Assembly (NCBI GenBank): GCA_017311315.1
Contig: CM029658.1
Location: forward strand, 27,142,629-27,206,628
Reading direction: 5' to 3'
Length of the DNA stretch: 64,000 bases
Source of the DNA: Dendrocalamus latiflorus
Taxonomy: Eukaryota; Streptophyta; Magnoliopsida; Poales; Poaceae
Numbering within the stretch: the first letter of the stretch is position 1; each line of letters opens with the position of its first letter. The translations under genes were made by a program, and so were the position numbers. Below the pieces are notes generated by a model. It was not told the DNA's origin and did not search any database. It was given only the letters and a program-made list of their open reading frames with translations. Shown here one piece after another: positions 44,564-55,524 of the stretch.

Positions 44564-46090
44564 TGTAACATCCCAAATTTTCTTTGAAATTTTAAAAATT
44601 ATTTAAAGGTTAAAAAGTATTTTAAAAGGAAAGTCAAAATTTAAAATTCATTGCAGGGAGGAGTTGAAATATTTTATTTGGGTTGCAAATAATTTCAGAA
44701 GCTTTTGTTAATTTTTCTGAAATTTTTGGGATTTATTTCATATTTTTCTGGGCTTTATTGAATTTCTTAGCCTTTTCTGAAAATCAAAATAAAAAGTTTA
44801 AAATCAAAAACACCCTCCTCCGGCCACCACGTGGACGGCCAGATGCCACCCACGTCGCCCGCCCCACCCCGCCTACCCCTCTCCTACGCTTGCCACCTGA
44901 CCGGCCCGGATCGCCCGCCACCCCCGCCATCCAGCCCATCCGGCTGTCCACCCCTCCTTCCCCCTCGCCCTCCGATCGCTATCCGACGCCCGCGCGTCCT
45001 CATCCCTCTCTCTCCCACTGTCACCCAGCCCCACTTGTCGGTGCCGCTTTCCCCTCTTCCTCCGTCTCTCTGCCCTGCGGGCCCCGCCCGTCAGCTGCTC
45101 CCCGTCTCCCTCTCTCGCTGACCACCCGGACCCACCTGTCAGCATCGTCCCCTCCCCCGCGTCACCTTCCTTCTTCTCCCCTCCCCTTTCCTTCTTTGCT
45201 CCAGCCGACCGAACCGCGACGGATCTGGTCTTTCCTTCTCCGCCTCCCCCGGTTTGGAAGCCGTGCGCGCCGACGGGATCAAATCCCCACAATCCCCGCG
45301 CCCTTCTTTCCTTCTGCGCCCTCCCCCTTCCTTCTTCCCCTCTCTTTCCTTTCCGCTACCCGCCATCTCCGACAAGAAATCCCCGCCAGCTCCCCCTCCC
45401 CGACCCCTATAAATGCCCCTCCCCGGCTCCGTCTCTCCTCACACCACCTCCCCCTCCGCTTCCCGTCCCCTCCCGTGCATCGGAGCGACCCCGCGCCGTG
45501 CTTCCCCACCGCCGCCGCCACCCATTTCTCCGGTGAGGAATTCCGGCCACCCTGGTTCCCCTCACGTCCCGACGACGCCCCCTTCGGCTTCCCTGCCTCG
45601 CCACCGTGCCCGTGCGCCCCTCCTCTAGGACCGAACCCCGCCGGAACGCCGCCTCCGCCACCACCCCAGCACCGTCGTCGCCTCTTCTCGCCGCCGACCA
45701 CTCTCCGGCCGTCTCCGGTAACTCCCGCGCCCACCCCCGGGTTCCCCTCACTCTCCTCTCCCTCCTCCGCCCCTCACCGCCGGCCGCCATCCACCGGAGC
45801 TCCGATGAGCTCCCGGTCCCCGAGGGCTTCCTCCGCCGGCCGGCCACCTCACTCCGTCCGACCCACGTGGACGCCATGTGGCACGCCACCTCGGCCACCC
45901 CAGTGCCACCTGTGTTCGGACCAGCCACGCAGGCACCCACCCGTCCGGACAAGGCCACGTCAGCGTCACCGGCTGCCTCGTCAGCAGAATAACCCAGTCA
46001 GCTGCCATGTCAGCATCCACCTCAGCCCCCTGCCACCTCAATCCTTCCTCTGGTCCATGGACTCAATCCACATGGACCACGGCCCACTGT
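44564..46090 (+). repeat. Gypsy LTR (TGTAACATCCC type), 3' end unclear
   Basis: It starts TGTAACATCCC at 44564 directly against MULE sequence. It has an AT-rich U3, a TATA box (CCTATAAATG near 45407) and a CT/CCG-rich R/U5. It runs into copia gag sequence between about 46040 and 46100 without a visible LTR end, so it is truncated or fused by deletion. A proline-rich ORF through it (44683-46236) is not a real protein. Confidence 0.7.
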
Positions 46091-46102
46091 CAGCCTCTCT
46101 GG

Positions 46103-49100
46103 ATCAGGGTTTCGTCCTTGTACTGCTCCTGGTTGTGACTTCCACCGTCCTAAGGGTAGATCTCGCTTTTTTCGTCGAAATGGTTACCCGCGGCGTGATC
46201 AGTATGTTGCCGGTGCTCCGACTTGCTCTCCTGTAGCAGTCGGACCTAGCAATAGCTTCAGGTCTGCACATAAACCTTCTGCTTCTTTGAGCGACAGAGA
46301 GCGTAGGGTAGTTAGAGGTTAGTCGTGTTTGACTACTTCTGCTGCTCGACGTGTTACTCAGTATTGGGTGCAAAAATCACTCTTGATTTATCCCAGTACT
46401 GAGCCTTTACTCTCTGTTTGACTTAGGTTCGCCGGGCTGGGAAGGGAGAGGTTTGGCTCGTAGACTCCGGTTGTTCTCGTCATATGACCGGAGACTCACG
46501 TTGGTTCTCTTCCCTAGCCCGCGCTCCAGGTGATGAGACGATCACATTCGGAGACGCTTCGTCTGGGCGCGTCATCGCCAAAGGTACAGTGCGCGCTAAT
46601 GAGTCTTTTATTTTAAAAGATGTGTTGCCTTGGTTAGTAATCTACAGTATAATTTGCTTTCAGTCTCTCAGCTTACCGATGACGGTTTTGAGGTGAGTTT
46701 TAAGAAAAACGCTTGCAAAATTCTGGATTCTTCGGGTAGTCTGGTTTGCGAGATTTCTCGTTATGGGAGGATCTTTCGTGCTGATTTTTCTGAGTCTTCT
46801 GGTGATCCTCTCCGGTGTTTAGTTGCTTCAGAGTCCCGTGATCTTACCTTCTGGCATAGGAGACTTGGTCATATTGGATTTGACCATTTGACCCGAGTTA
46901 GCGGCCACGATCTCATTCGTGGTCTGCCGAAACTCAAAATGGTCAAAGATCTTGTTTGCGCTCCATGCCGGCACGGCAAGATGGTTGCCGCTTCTCACCC
47001 TCCGGTCACAGTGACTATGACCGATGCACCAGGACAGCTGCTCCATATGGACACAGTTGGACCAGCTCGAGTGCAGTCAGCAGGAGGGAAGTGGTATGTT
47101 CTTGTCGTGGTCGATGACTTCTCAAGTTTCTCTTGGGTGTTTTTCTTAGCCTCGAAGGATGAGATGTTTACACATTTTTGAGGTTTTTTCAGTAGGCTTT
47201 CTGTTGAGCTCCCGAGTGCCTTACGAGCGATCCGAAGTGACAATGGCACGGAGTTCAAGAATTCCTACTTTGAGAGGTTCTGCGACGAGACAGGTGTAGA
47301 GCACCAGTTCTCTTCTCCGCACATCCCACAGCAAAATGGCGTCGTGGAGAGGAAGAACCGTACCTTGGTCGAGATAGCCAGGACGATACTCGATGAGTAC
47401 TCTACACCGAGGAAGTTTTGGGCTGAGGCTATAGCGACCGCGTGCCATGTTTCGAACAGAGTTTTTCTTCGGGCACACTTGCATCGCACTTCCTATGAGT
47501 TGAGATACGGGCGAAAGCCCAGTGTCTCTCATTTTCACGTGTTTGGTTGCAAGTGTTTTATTCTGAAGTCCAGAAACCTAGAAAAGTTCGAATCATATTC
47601 TTGTGATGGTATGTTTCTAGGTTACTCGACTTCTTCGCGGGCGTATAGGGTTTGGAACTGCGAGTCTAGTAAGATGGTAGAAACCTGTGAGGTGACCTTC
47701 AACGAGGCTAGTCCGGGGACTAGGCCCGATATCTCAGGTTCTTTAGAGCAGTCCGAGACCATCTTTGTGGATGATGAGGAGGATGGAGATGAGGGTTGTC
47801 TACCCGATTCAGTCCCTCATCCACCCCTTGAGGTGCCTTCTTCCAATGCACCTCCAGGTGATCAGCCCATGCCTTCTGCTTCCTCTGGAGCTAGTGGCTC
47901 TGTTTCTATCTCATCAGCTCATGAGGTAGAGGCCACTTCTTCATCTCACCCAGGACCTCCTCGACATATCCAGAAAGACCATCCTTCCGAGCAGATGATC
48001 GGAGACCTTTTTGAGCGAGTCACACGCTCAAAATCTGGCATGGCACATTTCTATCTCCATTCTGCCTTTGTTGCCTCATTCGAGCCCAAGGACGTTTGTC
48101 ATGCTCTTTCTGATGAGTCTTGGGTCAATGCCATGCATGAGGAGTTAGAAAATTTCGAGAGAAACAAGGTCTGGTCGCTTGTTGAGCCCCCTCGAGGTCA
48201 TAATATCATTGGGACTAAGTGGGTGTTCAAGAACAAGCAGAGTGAGGATGGGGTTGTCATTCAGAACAAGGCTAGACTGGTAGCTCAGGGCTTCTCCCAG
48301 GTTGAGGGTCTAGATTTTGAGGAGACCTTTGCCCCTGTAGCTAGACTTGAGGCCATTAGAATCTTGCTTGCTTTCGTAGCTTCTAAGGGTTTCAAGCTTT
48401 ACCAGATGGATGTCAAGAGTGCCTTTCTCAATGGGTTTATTGAGGAAGAGGTCTATGTGAGACAGCCTCTAGGTTCGAGAACCCCAAATACCCAAACCAT
48501 GTTTTCAAGCTTTCCAAAGCCTTGTATAGACTTAAGCAGGCCCCTAGAGCTTGGTATGAGAGGCTTAAGTCCTACCTGTTGAGTCATGGTTTTAAGATGG
48601 GTAAGGTGGATAAGACCTTGTTCATTCGCCGGCATGGCACTGACCTACTGCTCGTCCAGATTTATGTGGATGACATCATCTTTGGCGGCTCTTCTCATAC
48701 TCTTGTTTCACATTTCTCGAATGTCATGAGCACCGAGTTTGAGATGAGTATGATGGGCGAGTTGACCTTCTTCCTTGGCTTCCAGATCAAGCAGACTCGG
48801 GAGGGTACCTTCTTGCATCCGAGCAAGTACACTCGTGACCTCCTGAGACGCTTTGACATGAGTGATGGTAAGCCCGTGTCAACTCCCATGGCGTCCACAG
48901 CTTCTCTTAACCCAGATGAGGACGGCGAGCCAGTTGATCAGAAGGAGTATCGCAGCATGATTGGCTCCCTCTTGTACCTCACTGCCTCGAGGCCGGACAT
49001 ACACTTCTCTGTGTGTCTGTGCGCTCGCTTTCAAGCTTCTCCTCGCGTATCTCACCGCCAGGTGGTGAAGCGCATTCTTCGGTACCTTCGAGCTACCATT

Positions 49101-49616
49101 GACTATGGTATCTAGTACTCTTTCTCATCCTGTCTTTCCTTGAGAGCCTATTCGGATGCAGACTTTGCTGGCTGTAGGATAGATAGGAAGAGCACTTCTG
49201 GCACCTGCCAATTCATTGGCACTTCTCTCATTTCTTGGTCTTCGAGGAAGCAGTCCGGTGTTGCACAATCCACCGCAGAGGCCGAGTACGTTGCTGCAGC
49301 TAGTTGCTGTAGCCAGGTACTTTGGATTGTCTCGACCCTGCGGGACTTTGGGTTAGCTATAGATAGTGTTCTACTCTTTTGTGATAACACTTCTGCGATT
49401 AACATTGCTAAGAACCCAGTGCAACATTCTCGGACTAAGCATATTGATATCAGATATCACTTCCTTCGAGACCATGTGGAGAAGGATGATATAGTGCTCC
49501 AATTTGTAGAGAGTGACCACCAATTGGCTGACATCTTTACCAAGCCTTTGGATAGCTCTAGGTTTTCAGCTCTACGGGGAGAGCTTGGGGTGGTTTGTCC
49601 TTATGGACTGTTGTGA
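46103..49616 (+). pseudogene. Copia gag tail and Pol (protease, integrase, RT, RNase H), broken
   Basis: Domains in order: basic gag tail (about 46100-46370); protease VWLVDSGCSRHMTG (46432-); GAG-pre-integrase DLTFWHRRLGH; integrase core with IRSDNGTEF and HIPQQNGVVERKNRT; RT with TKWVFKNKQ and YVDDIIFGG; RNase H with AYSDADFAG, STAEAEYVA and KHIDIRYHFLRD. Disruptions: a stop after gag; a frameshift near 46625; a stop/frameshift at 47178; a frameshift near 48470 in RT; TAG at 49113-49115 where the family has Trp (TGG to TAG). The end at 49616 is the usual copia C-terminus. Confidence 0.9.
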
Positions 49617-51314
49617 GGGGGAGTTTTGTGCTTCATGCTTTATCATGTTTATTATGCTCTTACTCCTTACTGTTGCATTGCATATGGGTGCATTTGGGTT
49701 AGTCCTTCTAGCATAGATTACAGTGCTTCTATTGTCTAGCTGTTTAGACTTCTTACTCTTATCTTGTGATTCTAGGATGCTGCTTGTTAGCTGTTTCTCT
49801 TCTCACTAGGTTGAGCTCACTCACTTCTTATAGGTTCTAGCGAGGGTTGGGCCACCCTCGGGTAGATAGGGTATGTGTTTGCTCCTTAGTGGGTTAGGTG
49901 ATCAGTTGATAGTCCTAGAGTCATATGGGGTAGATGAGAGTCGGTCTGAGCCATAGTATCCTCTATATCTTGTCTATGCTTTAAGGACTGCCTTTTCTGT
50001 TTTTATTGCCAGCTTCTCTTATTTATTGCTTTGGTTCAGGGGGAGTTCATTTGGGAGCTTCTGGATCTTAATGTTGACATAACTCAACTTGAACTAAAAG
50101 CTGCACCACATGTTGAGGGGGAGCTGGTTTTTCTTGCATATCATTTTGCATTGTAATATAACTACATGGAGCCTTGATTATTATCCCTTGATGACATGTT
50201 TACAATGCATTACATCTTGTCATGATCTGTGCTTACTTGCTAGATTGATCATGACTTTATATGTGTGGTCTAGTCTTTGCCATGATAGGTTGATTAAAAT
50301 GCTTAACTTGAACTAAATCATGTCATTTTAGCTTTTGAGTCTAGTCTGCCTTTAGTTATTCTCTTATGATTCATGCCATGTCAAATAGGCTGAGCTGAGT
50401 CTTGAATCTTTGTTGAGCTTTAGATTGAGCTATGATAGTTTCTTGATGAAGCATGAGTAAGTACAAGTTTTTTTGTTGTGAAAATTGCAAAAAGATCTCT
50501 TTTGTGCGAAAAAACTGATCTCACCAATTCTTTCTCATGAGACGGATTGCCATTGCACTAGGTATGAACTTAGTGGGAGTTTTGGTTGACCAAGATCATC
50601 TTCTTAAGTTTCTTACTTGGAGTGGTCGCATAAGGCATAAGATCTAGCACATAACTAAACAAAAATCTGGTTGGAAATAATCATGAGATTTCTAAAGAAA
50701 AACATGTCAAATGTTCTCAATTTGCTAAAATTACAAGACTTACAAGTACTTAATCAAATGTATCATTCTTGAACGTGTAGCACTCTAAATTGACTCAATA
50801 CCAGCTTCTTGGTTCCGCTTAGACTATTGACATGGCCTGCATCATCTTTGGATACCTTTAGCTAGACTATAATCATGATTGACTTGACATGCTAAGAAAT
50901 TCGACTAATTTTCAGATTGTGACTTATTTGGCTTAGCTTGATTATACATATATTGACATGATCTTGATAGCATACTGTTATGGCGTGATGTAATTCTCAT
51001 ATGGTTATTTTGGATAATCTTCATGGCTCTTAATGCTTGAAATAAACAAACTTCAACCATTTCATCCATCATCATGACTTATTCTCTATTTTGCATCCTT
51101 GATGACTTTATTGCCAAAGGGGGGAGAATAGTGGGAGAAAAAGCCATTTTGGGAGCTTTGAGTAAAACTTGCTCTTTCTTTTGCTCCTTGTGTCAACATG
51201 GTCATTAGCATCATTATCTTCCTTTGGACCATGTTTGACTCTCTTTTTCATTTTCAAACAAACTCAACTTCATGCCTTTTCTGGGTTTGTCAATATACTC
51301 ATCAAGGGGGAGAT
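49617..51314 (+). other. Copia 3' region between pol and LTR
   Basis: 1.7 kb with no long ORF. GGGGGAG-type purine runs recur at 49617, 50038, 50116, 51118 and 51305. The last (AAGGGGGAGA) directly precedes the LTR and is the best polypurine tract. In SIRE-type elements this region may hold an env-like ORF; none is seen here. Confidence 0.7.
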
Positions 51315-53103
51315 TGATGGACCATGTGGAAGTGACCCCGTGTGTGTGACGAGTAATTGACATCGGTTTTAGGAAAGTCGAGTTTGGTTTGTGTGGTTTA
51401 GACCATGTCATTGCACGGTGCAATCAGCTCGGTCGGACTTGGTCAAATTTGGTCGTATGGGCTTAGGTTGCTTATTCTCTTTGATTCGACAGGTTTGGGC
51501 TATTCTGTGTTTAAGTATTCTCTAATGCTAATGTTTGATCACATTATGTCGAACGGTGCTATGTAACGTGTTTCTTGTCTGTGATGGCTGTAGGACATCG
51601 AGGTGGAGTCGTGGCGAGGCACGAGGTGACTGGACTAGGCGCAGGTGGTGCCGAGGTCAGAACGGTCGGGTGTGCTGAAGACGGCGAGGACTCGAGGTGG
51701 TTGCGATGCTTGGACGGCAAGACACAAGGAAACTTCCCGGAAGGTGCAGGAGGGGCGAATTGGTAATTTCGCGAGGCTGCACAAGCGGGAGCGGGTTCTG
51801 TTTGGACTTAGCAGGCAAAGCGGGTTGGAGACCCGTTAGCCAAAGCCTATATAAGGAGGGGATGTCTCCTGGTGCATGCATGTCTTGAGAGGGGAGTACA
51901 TGGCTTTTAGGGTTTGCTTTTAGTCAAAATGGCCTTTGAGAAGTTTGTTTTGCTTTGAGGCTTTAGTTGGTGAGGAGTGGTTGAGAGCAGGAGAGATGGA
52001 CAGAGGGTGTTCTGTTGTTTGTCTCCCGTAGCTTCTCTGTTCTTGAGGTCTTCCTTTGAGTGTTCTTCGTTTTCTTGTGTTTGTAAGAGGATGGAGATGA
52101 GTTGAGGCACCATGTAATCATTCCTCTGTTTGTAATCGTGTATGGGGACTCCTTTGTGATCCTTTTGTTCCCAGGAATGAAATCTCTGAAGTTTATTTCT
52201 TGCCTCCTGTTGTTCTTCTGTTCTTGCTCTGTGTGATTTCTGAGCTTTTGTGTTTTTGTGTTGTCTCTTGCTGAGGAGTAGAAAAATAGGTTGCTCTGTG
52301 ATGGAAATAGGTCCCAAGATCATTTGATCGATTTTCCCGAGAGCAAATTGAGTGAATCAAGGATTCTCTTTTGTCTCCTCCTCTGTTTCTTCATTTTCTA
52401 GGGTTTCCTAGACGGGGCATGTTTGAATCTCTCATTTCCCTTCGTGAGATGGCATGAGATTTGGAGTTTGAAGTCCTGAGATGATTGCTAAAGTGACTGC
52501 AAAGTTTCATGAGCAATAGATCAAAGATTAGTGAGGAATCTGAAATTCAGTCTCTCCCATGACTATTTTCAGCTTCTTGACTAAAATCTAAAATTCTTGA
52601 TGTCTTGGTGATTTCCCTTTTGATTTGATGTCCCTCTGCTATTTAGTTTGTTGTTGTGCTGCTCTGGGGTGAAAAGATTGGGAGCAAACCCCCAATTTCT
52701 CAGGTTTTTGAAGTTTCTACAATACTTCGGGTTTTCAGATTTTCAGACTGCACTCTGGGATCAGGGGACCGGTCAGACCGGATATACTATGGCGGTCAGA
52801 CCGGTGGGTGAACGGCAGTCTGACCGGCCTTCATTGAGCGGTCTGACCGGCAATAGGGGAGCGGTCTGACCGGCTTGAAGCCTTCGGTCTGACCGCCCCA
52901 TGGCAACCTCCCTGTTTTCTTGTAAATTCTTTTTGTTGAGGTTTTGGCCTTTGTATTCTCTCTGTTAGTTGATGATTTCAGTAGGTAGCATCTCTTCTTC
53001 TTCATAGCGTTGGTTGCTATCGGAGAAGGCTTTAGGTGTGGACCTTTGGGGAAATTTTTAAAGACGACATTCACCCCCCTCTGTCGCCGATTTCGATCCA
53101 ACA
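51315..53103 (+). repeat. Copia 3' LTR (about 1.79 kb)
   Basis: It starts TGATGG (family TGTTGG with one change) after the polypurine tract and ends CCAACA at 53103. It has a TATA-like CCTATATAAGG at 51847. Inside, 52768-52895 holds six copies of the palindrome CGGTCNGACCG. Confidence 0.75.
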
Positions 53104-53150
53104 GGGAGAGTGCCACGAGGTCACAGCCACCTAACAACGCCCCCTAGGAG

Positions 53151-53762
53151 CATGTCCATACCAAACGTTCCAACTGAATGTTCACCACAACACCCCCCCC
53201 CCCCCCGAGGGGGAGACACCGCCCCTCTGCTGGTGCAGAGACCCATGTAAATTCTTCAAGTCAAAGCAGTGCCTTAGCCTCGGCATGCGTTATTGGGGTT
53301 GCGGGATCTACTCATCTGACTATCCTGACCGCCGTTTCGACACCATCATCTATCGGCAGCCGGTAAGAACTACTTACAATGTGTTCCCCCACTATTTGTA
53401 ACTAACAGTTTGTAATAACAAACTCTCTCGTCTGCTCGTAGTCCCCGAAGCCGCTATGTGGCTACCGCAAGTGGATCGACCTAGAGATCCACCCATACGA
53501 CCAGTGGACTCTGGACTTTGACGAGTGGAACGACAAAAGGGCACGCGAGATCCGCGAGGAGGAGCGTCGCCAAGACGAGCAAACCGAACGTATACGTCGA
53601 GAGACGCAAGCTCATCTCAAGGCATGCATGCGCAGGGAGCGCAAGGCTCGCGAGAGGGAGTGCGAGAAAAAAAGAGAAATGGCGGCCAAGGCCAAACAGG
53701 AATCTGAGGATTACAACGCCGAGCTCGCAAGAAAGGGAAAATGGCCCCAGTCTACGCAATAG
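53151..53762 (+). CDS. MULE-borne zinc-binding/coiled-coil protein
   Basis: Two exons. 53151-53362 ends at a GTAAGA donor, and 53442-53762 follows a TCGTAG acceptor in phase. The zinc-like part has PLCWCRDPC, GMRYWGCGIY and PKPLCGYRKWIDLE, an arrangement close to GRF fingers. It is followed by a charged coiled coil rich in Arg/Glu/Lys. The ATG at 53151 (MSIPNVPTE) and the zinc part are one base out of frame, separated by a run of 14 C (53193-53206), so either slippage has broken the gene or the run is miscounted. Exon 2 is intact. Function is unknown. Confidence 0.6.
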
Positions 53763-54540
53763 GTTGGGCCATTCCGCACTACTCGCCTAAATGTCTAATT
53801 TATTTCAATTCCAAGAAGGCGCATATGTACCGTACAGCTACTTCAGTTTGTGTAACAAAATCCTGTGCGTCATGTTATTCCCAAGTTTATTATGAAATCT
53901 ATTTTAACTACCAACATAAAATGTTGTAGTCCTTATGCATTCAATTCTTCCCGTGCTCCATATCACCTTCCTTCCTACAGACCAGGTGTTCCTATCCTAG
54001 TCATGCACAGAAAAGTTTTCATCAAATTTCTTGCACTACAACAACGTACCATGATCGCAAAATGTTTTGGCGAATCGAACATATTTTTACCGTTCACAAT
54101 GTGCAAATAACAAGAACGCATCAATCATTACACCGCATTACAAATTACCTCTATACGTACGAGTTATTTCGGGCTCAATCGTCCCTACAAAATTCTTCTG
54201 AAAATTAACCGCACTATAACATATAATGGCGATCGTACCATTAAGAACGTACGAAAATATGTCAAAAAATAACAATCTACAAAAATATTTCCTACATGTA
54301 TCATCTGCAATACATAACGAATTTTCAAAATATGTTTCATAATTTTTTGCATCCCCTCTTCTATATTATAAAATTGCTGCATACTCCAAAAAAATTATAT
54401 TACATATAAATATACATAATATTTATAATTACAAAAAATTTACGCAACTAAATACAATCTTATCAAAAGAAAATTACAAAAAATTTACCTCATTTTGTGC
54501 AAACAGGAAGAAGCCAATCGATAAACCCTAACCCTAAACA
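53763..54540 (+). other. MULE 3' non-coding region
   Basis: AT-rich DNA with no gene, followed at 54540-54730 by GTGCGGTCG/CGACCGCAC inverted words mirroring those near the left end. Confidence 0.6.
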
Positions 54541-54639
54541 GTGCACACCAAGTCGTGCAGTCGGCCACCGCACCACACGACGCTACAGTGGTCGTGCGGT
54601 CGCTGACCGCACGATCTGCCCAGCTACAGTAGTCGTGCG

Positions 54640-55048
54640 GTCGGGGACCGCACGATTCCGGTGTCGTGCGCTCCCCGGCCGCACGATATCCCTGCGTCGC
54701 CCTCTAGTGAGTCGTGCGGTCGGCAGGGGGGCTACAAACGGAAATAACTTGCTCCGAGGGCTAAATGTATGGCATGTTCTTTTTGGCTGCGGCTTATGAC
54801 TTTTGGCTGAAATTTTTGAATTTTGGCTATTTACGGTACAGATTACGGAGAGATCGATACTCACTTGCGATTTTGGCTGGTACAGATGTTGGGCTTTTAA
54901 CGTGTACTACGTTTAACTTGTAGACCCCGTCTTGAGAAAATACTCTATTTAAAAGTTAGGTACTATAGCAACCGCGAAAAGCCAACCAGCTTCCTCACTG
55001 CCGAACAGGCCCTTAGATGATCTACAGTGCTAATAGTGTCCAAATTTC
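54640..55048 (-). repeat. MULE right terminal inverted repeat (split by MITE)
   Basis: The reverse complement matches the left end: GAAATTTGGACACTATTAGC at 55048 inward, then, beyond the MITE, TTTAGCCCTCGG and the GTAGCCCCC segment. Confidence 0.85.
54771..55012. mobile_element. hAT-like MITE inside the MULE right terminal repeat
   Basis: About 242 bp from GGCATGTTCTTTTTGGCTGC to CCGAACAGGCCC, with ends related as GGGCCTGTTC / GGCATGTTC. It interrupts the right inverted repeat between TTTAGCCCTC and ATGATCTA. A similar element lies at 57123-57362. I could not confirm a target duplication. Confidence 0.6.
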
Positions 55049-55065
55049 TTCATTTACCAGGATAG

Positions 55066-55113
55066 GAAACAGAGTCTTGCTGCAACATGGACCGACAAGG
55101 CAGGGACAACCAT
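55066..55113 (+). pseudogene. Possible upstream exon of the SnRK1 beta gene, uncertain
   Basis: This lies between a CCAG at 55057-55060 (or TAG at 55063-55065) and a GTAAGA donor at 55114. Only one frame joins the next exon in phase, and in that frame the bases right after the stronger acceptor include a TAG. Using the weaker TAG acceptor gives 16 residues with no clear match to SnRK1 beta. The exon is either misread, degenerate, or not used. Confidence 0.3.
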
Positions 55114-55206
55114 GTAAGATATATTGGAATATATTCTCCTAGCGTTCTTTCCTAAAGCATTGTGTCGTGATTATTTTCGTAGTTATGATGGATAATGACA
55201 ATGCAG

Positions 55207-55524
55207 GAAGGGGTCAACGTTGTTGGTTTTGAAGTCCCAGCATCACCAGATTCAAGCTACGACAACCCTGTTCCTGGAAATGAAGATGAAGCTCGAGAGA
55301 CCGCATTGGTTCCTCCTCATCTACGGCATACATTATTGAGCTTCCCACCAAGCCAAGATGACTCGTGCAGCCTTCCCCTTCCCCAAATCGTGGTACTCAA
55401 CCACCTCTACATAGAAAAGGATAACTCAAGATCCGTTGTTGCTCTGGGGATTGCACATCAGTTCAGGGCAAAGTTTGTGACGATCGTGCTTTACAAGCCA
55501 GTACAAAGGCGGTTGGGTGTGTGA
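55207..55524 (+). CDS. SnRK1 (AMPK/SNF1-type kinase) beta subunit, last exon with AMPKBI domain
   Basis: It follows an ATGCAG acceptor and ends with TGA at 55522-55524. It encodes FEVPASPDSSYDNP, then VPPHLRHTLLSF, PQIVVLNHLYIEKDN, SVVALGIAHQFRAKFVTIVL and a YKP ending: the AMPKBI (ASC) domain that tethers the kinase alpha and gamma subunits. Known plant beta subunits carry a glycogen-binding (CBM48) domain upstream; it is not found in this window. The reading frame is clean. About 200 bp of 3' UTR-like DNA follows. Whether the gene is still expressed depends on the fate of the 5' exons beyond the MULE. Confidence 0.8.
   Translation, partial: EGVNVVGFEVPASPDSSYDNPVPGNEDEARETALVPPHLRHTLLSFPPSQDDSCSLPLPQIVVLNHLYIEKDNSRSVVALGIAHQFRAKFVTIVLYKPVQRRLGV

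Larger units (their letters stand above)
46090..53103 (+). mobile_element. Ty1/copia element (SIRE/Maximus-like), 5'-truncated
   Basis: It contains the gag tail, the whole pol, a 1.7-kb 3' region, a polypurine tract and one LTR. The 5' LTR, primer-binding site and most of gag are missing and replaced by the gypsy LTR. MULE sequence resumes at 53104. Confidence 0.85.
36595..55048 (+). mobile_element. Mutator-like element with PMD and zinc-finger genes (18.5 kb with nested insertions)
   Basis: The terminal inverted repeats begin GAAATTTGGACACTATTAGC at 36595 and, reversed, at 55048. The TTTAGCCCTCGG and CATTTGTAGCCCC segments also match. The 9-bp flanks are TTCATTTAT (36586-36594) and TTCATTTAC (55049-55057), 8 of 9 identical, as expected for a Mutator target duplication. 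Inside both ends are GTGCGGTCG/CGACCGCAC inverted words (36680-36860 and 54540-54730). Genes in order: transposase, PMD protein, antisense GRF protein, zinc/coiled-coil protein. A gypsy LTR and a copia element (44564-53103) and a hAT-like MITE (54771-55012) are nested inside. Confidence 0.9.

Noticed and set aside
44683..46236. 517-residue proline-rich ORF
   Set aside because: It runs through a gypsy LTR promoter and CT/CCG-rich leader into copia gag in mixed frame. Composition alone keeps it open.
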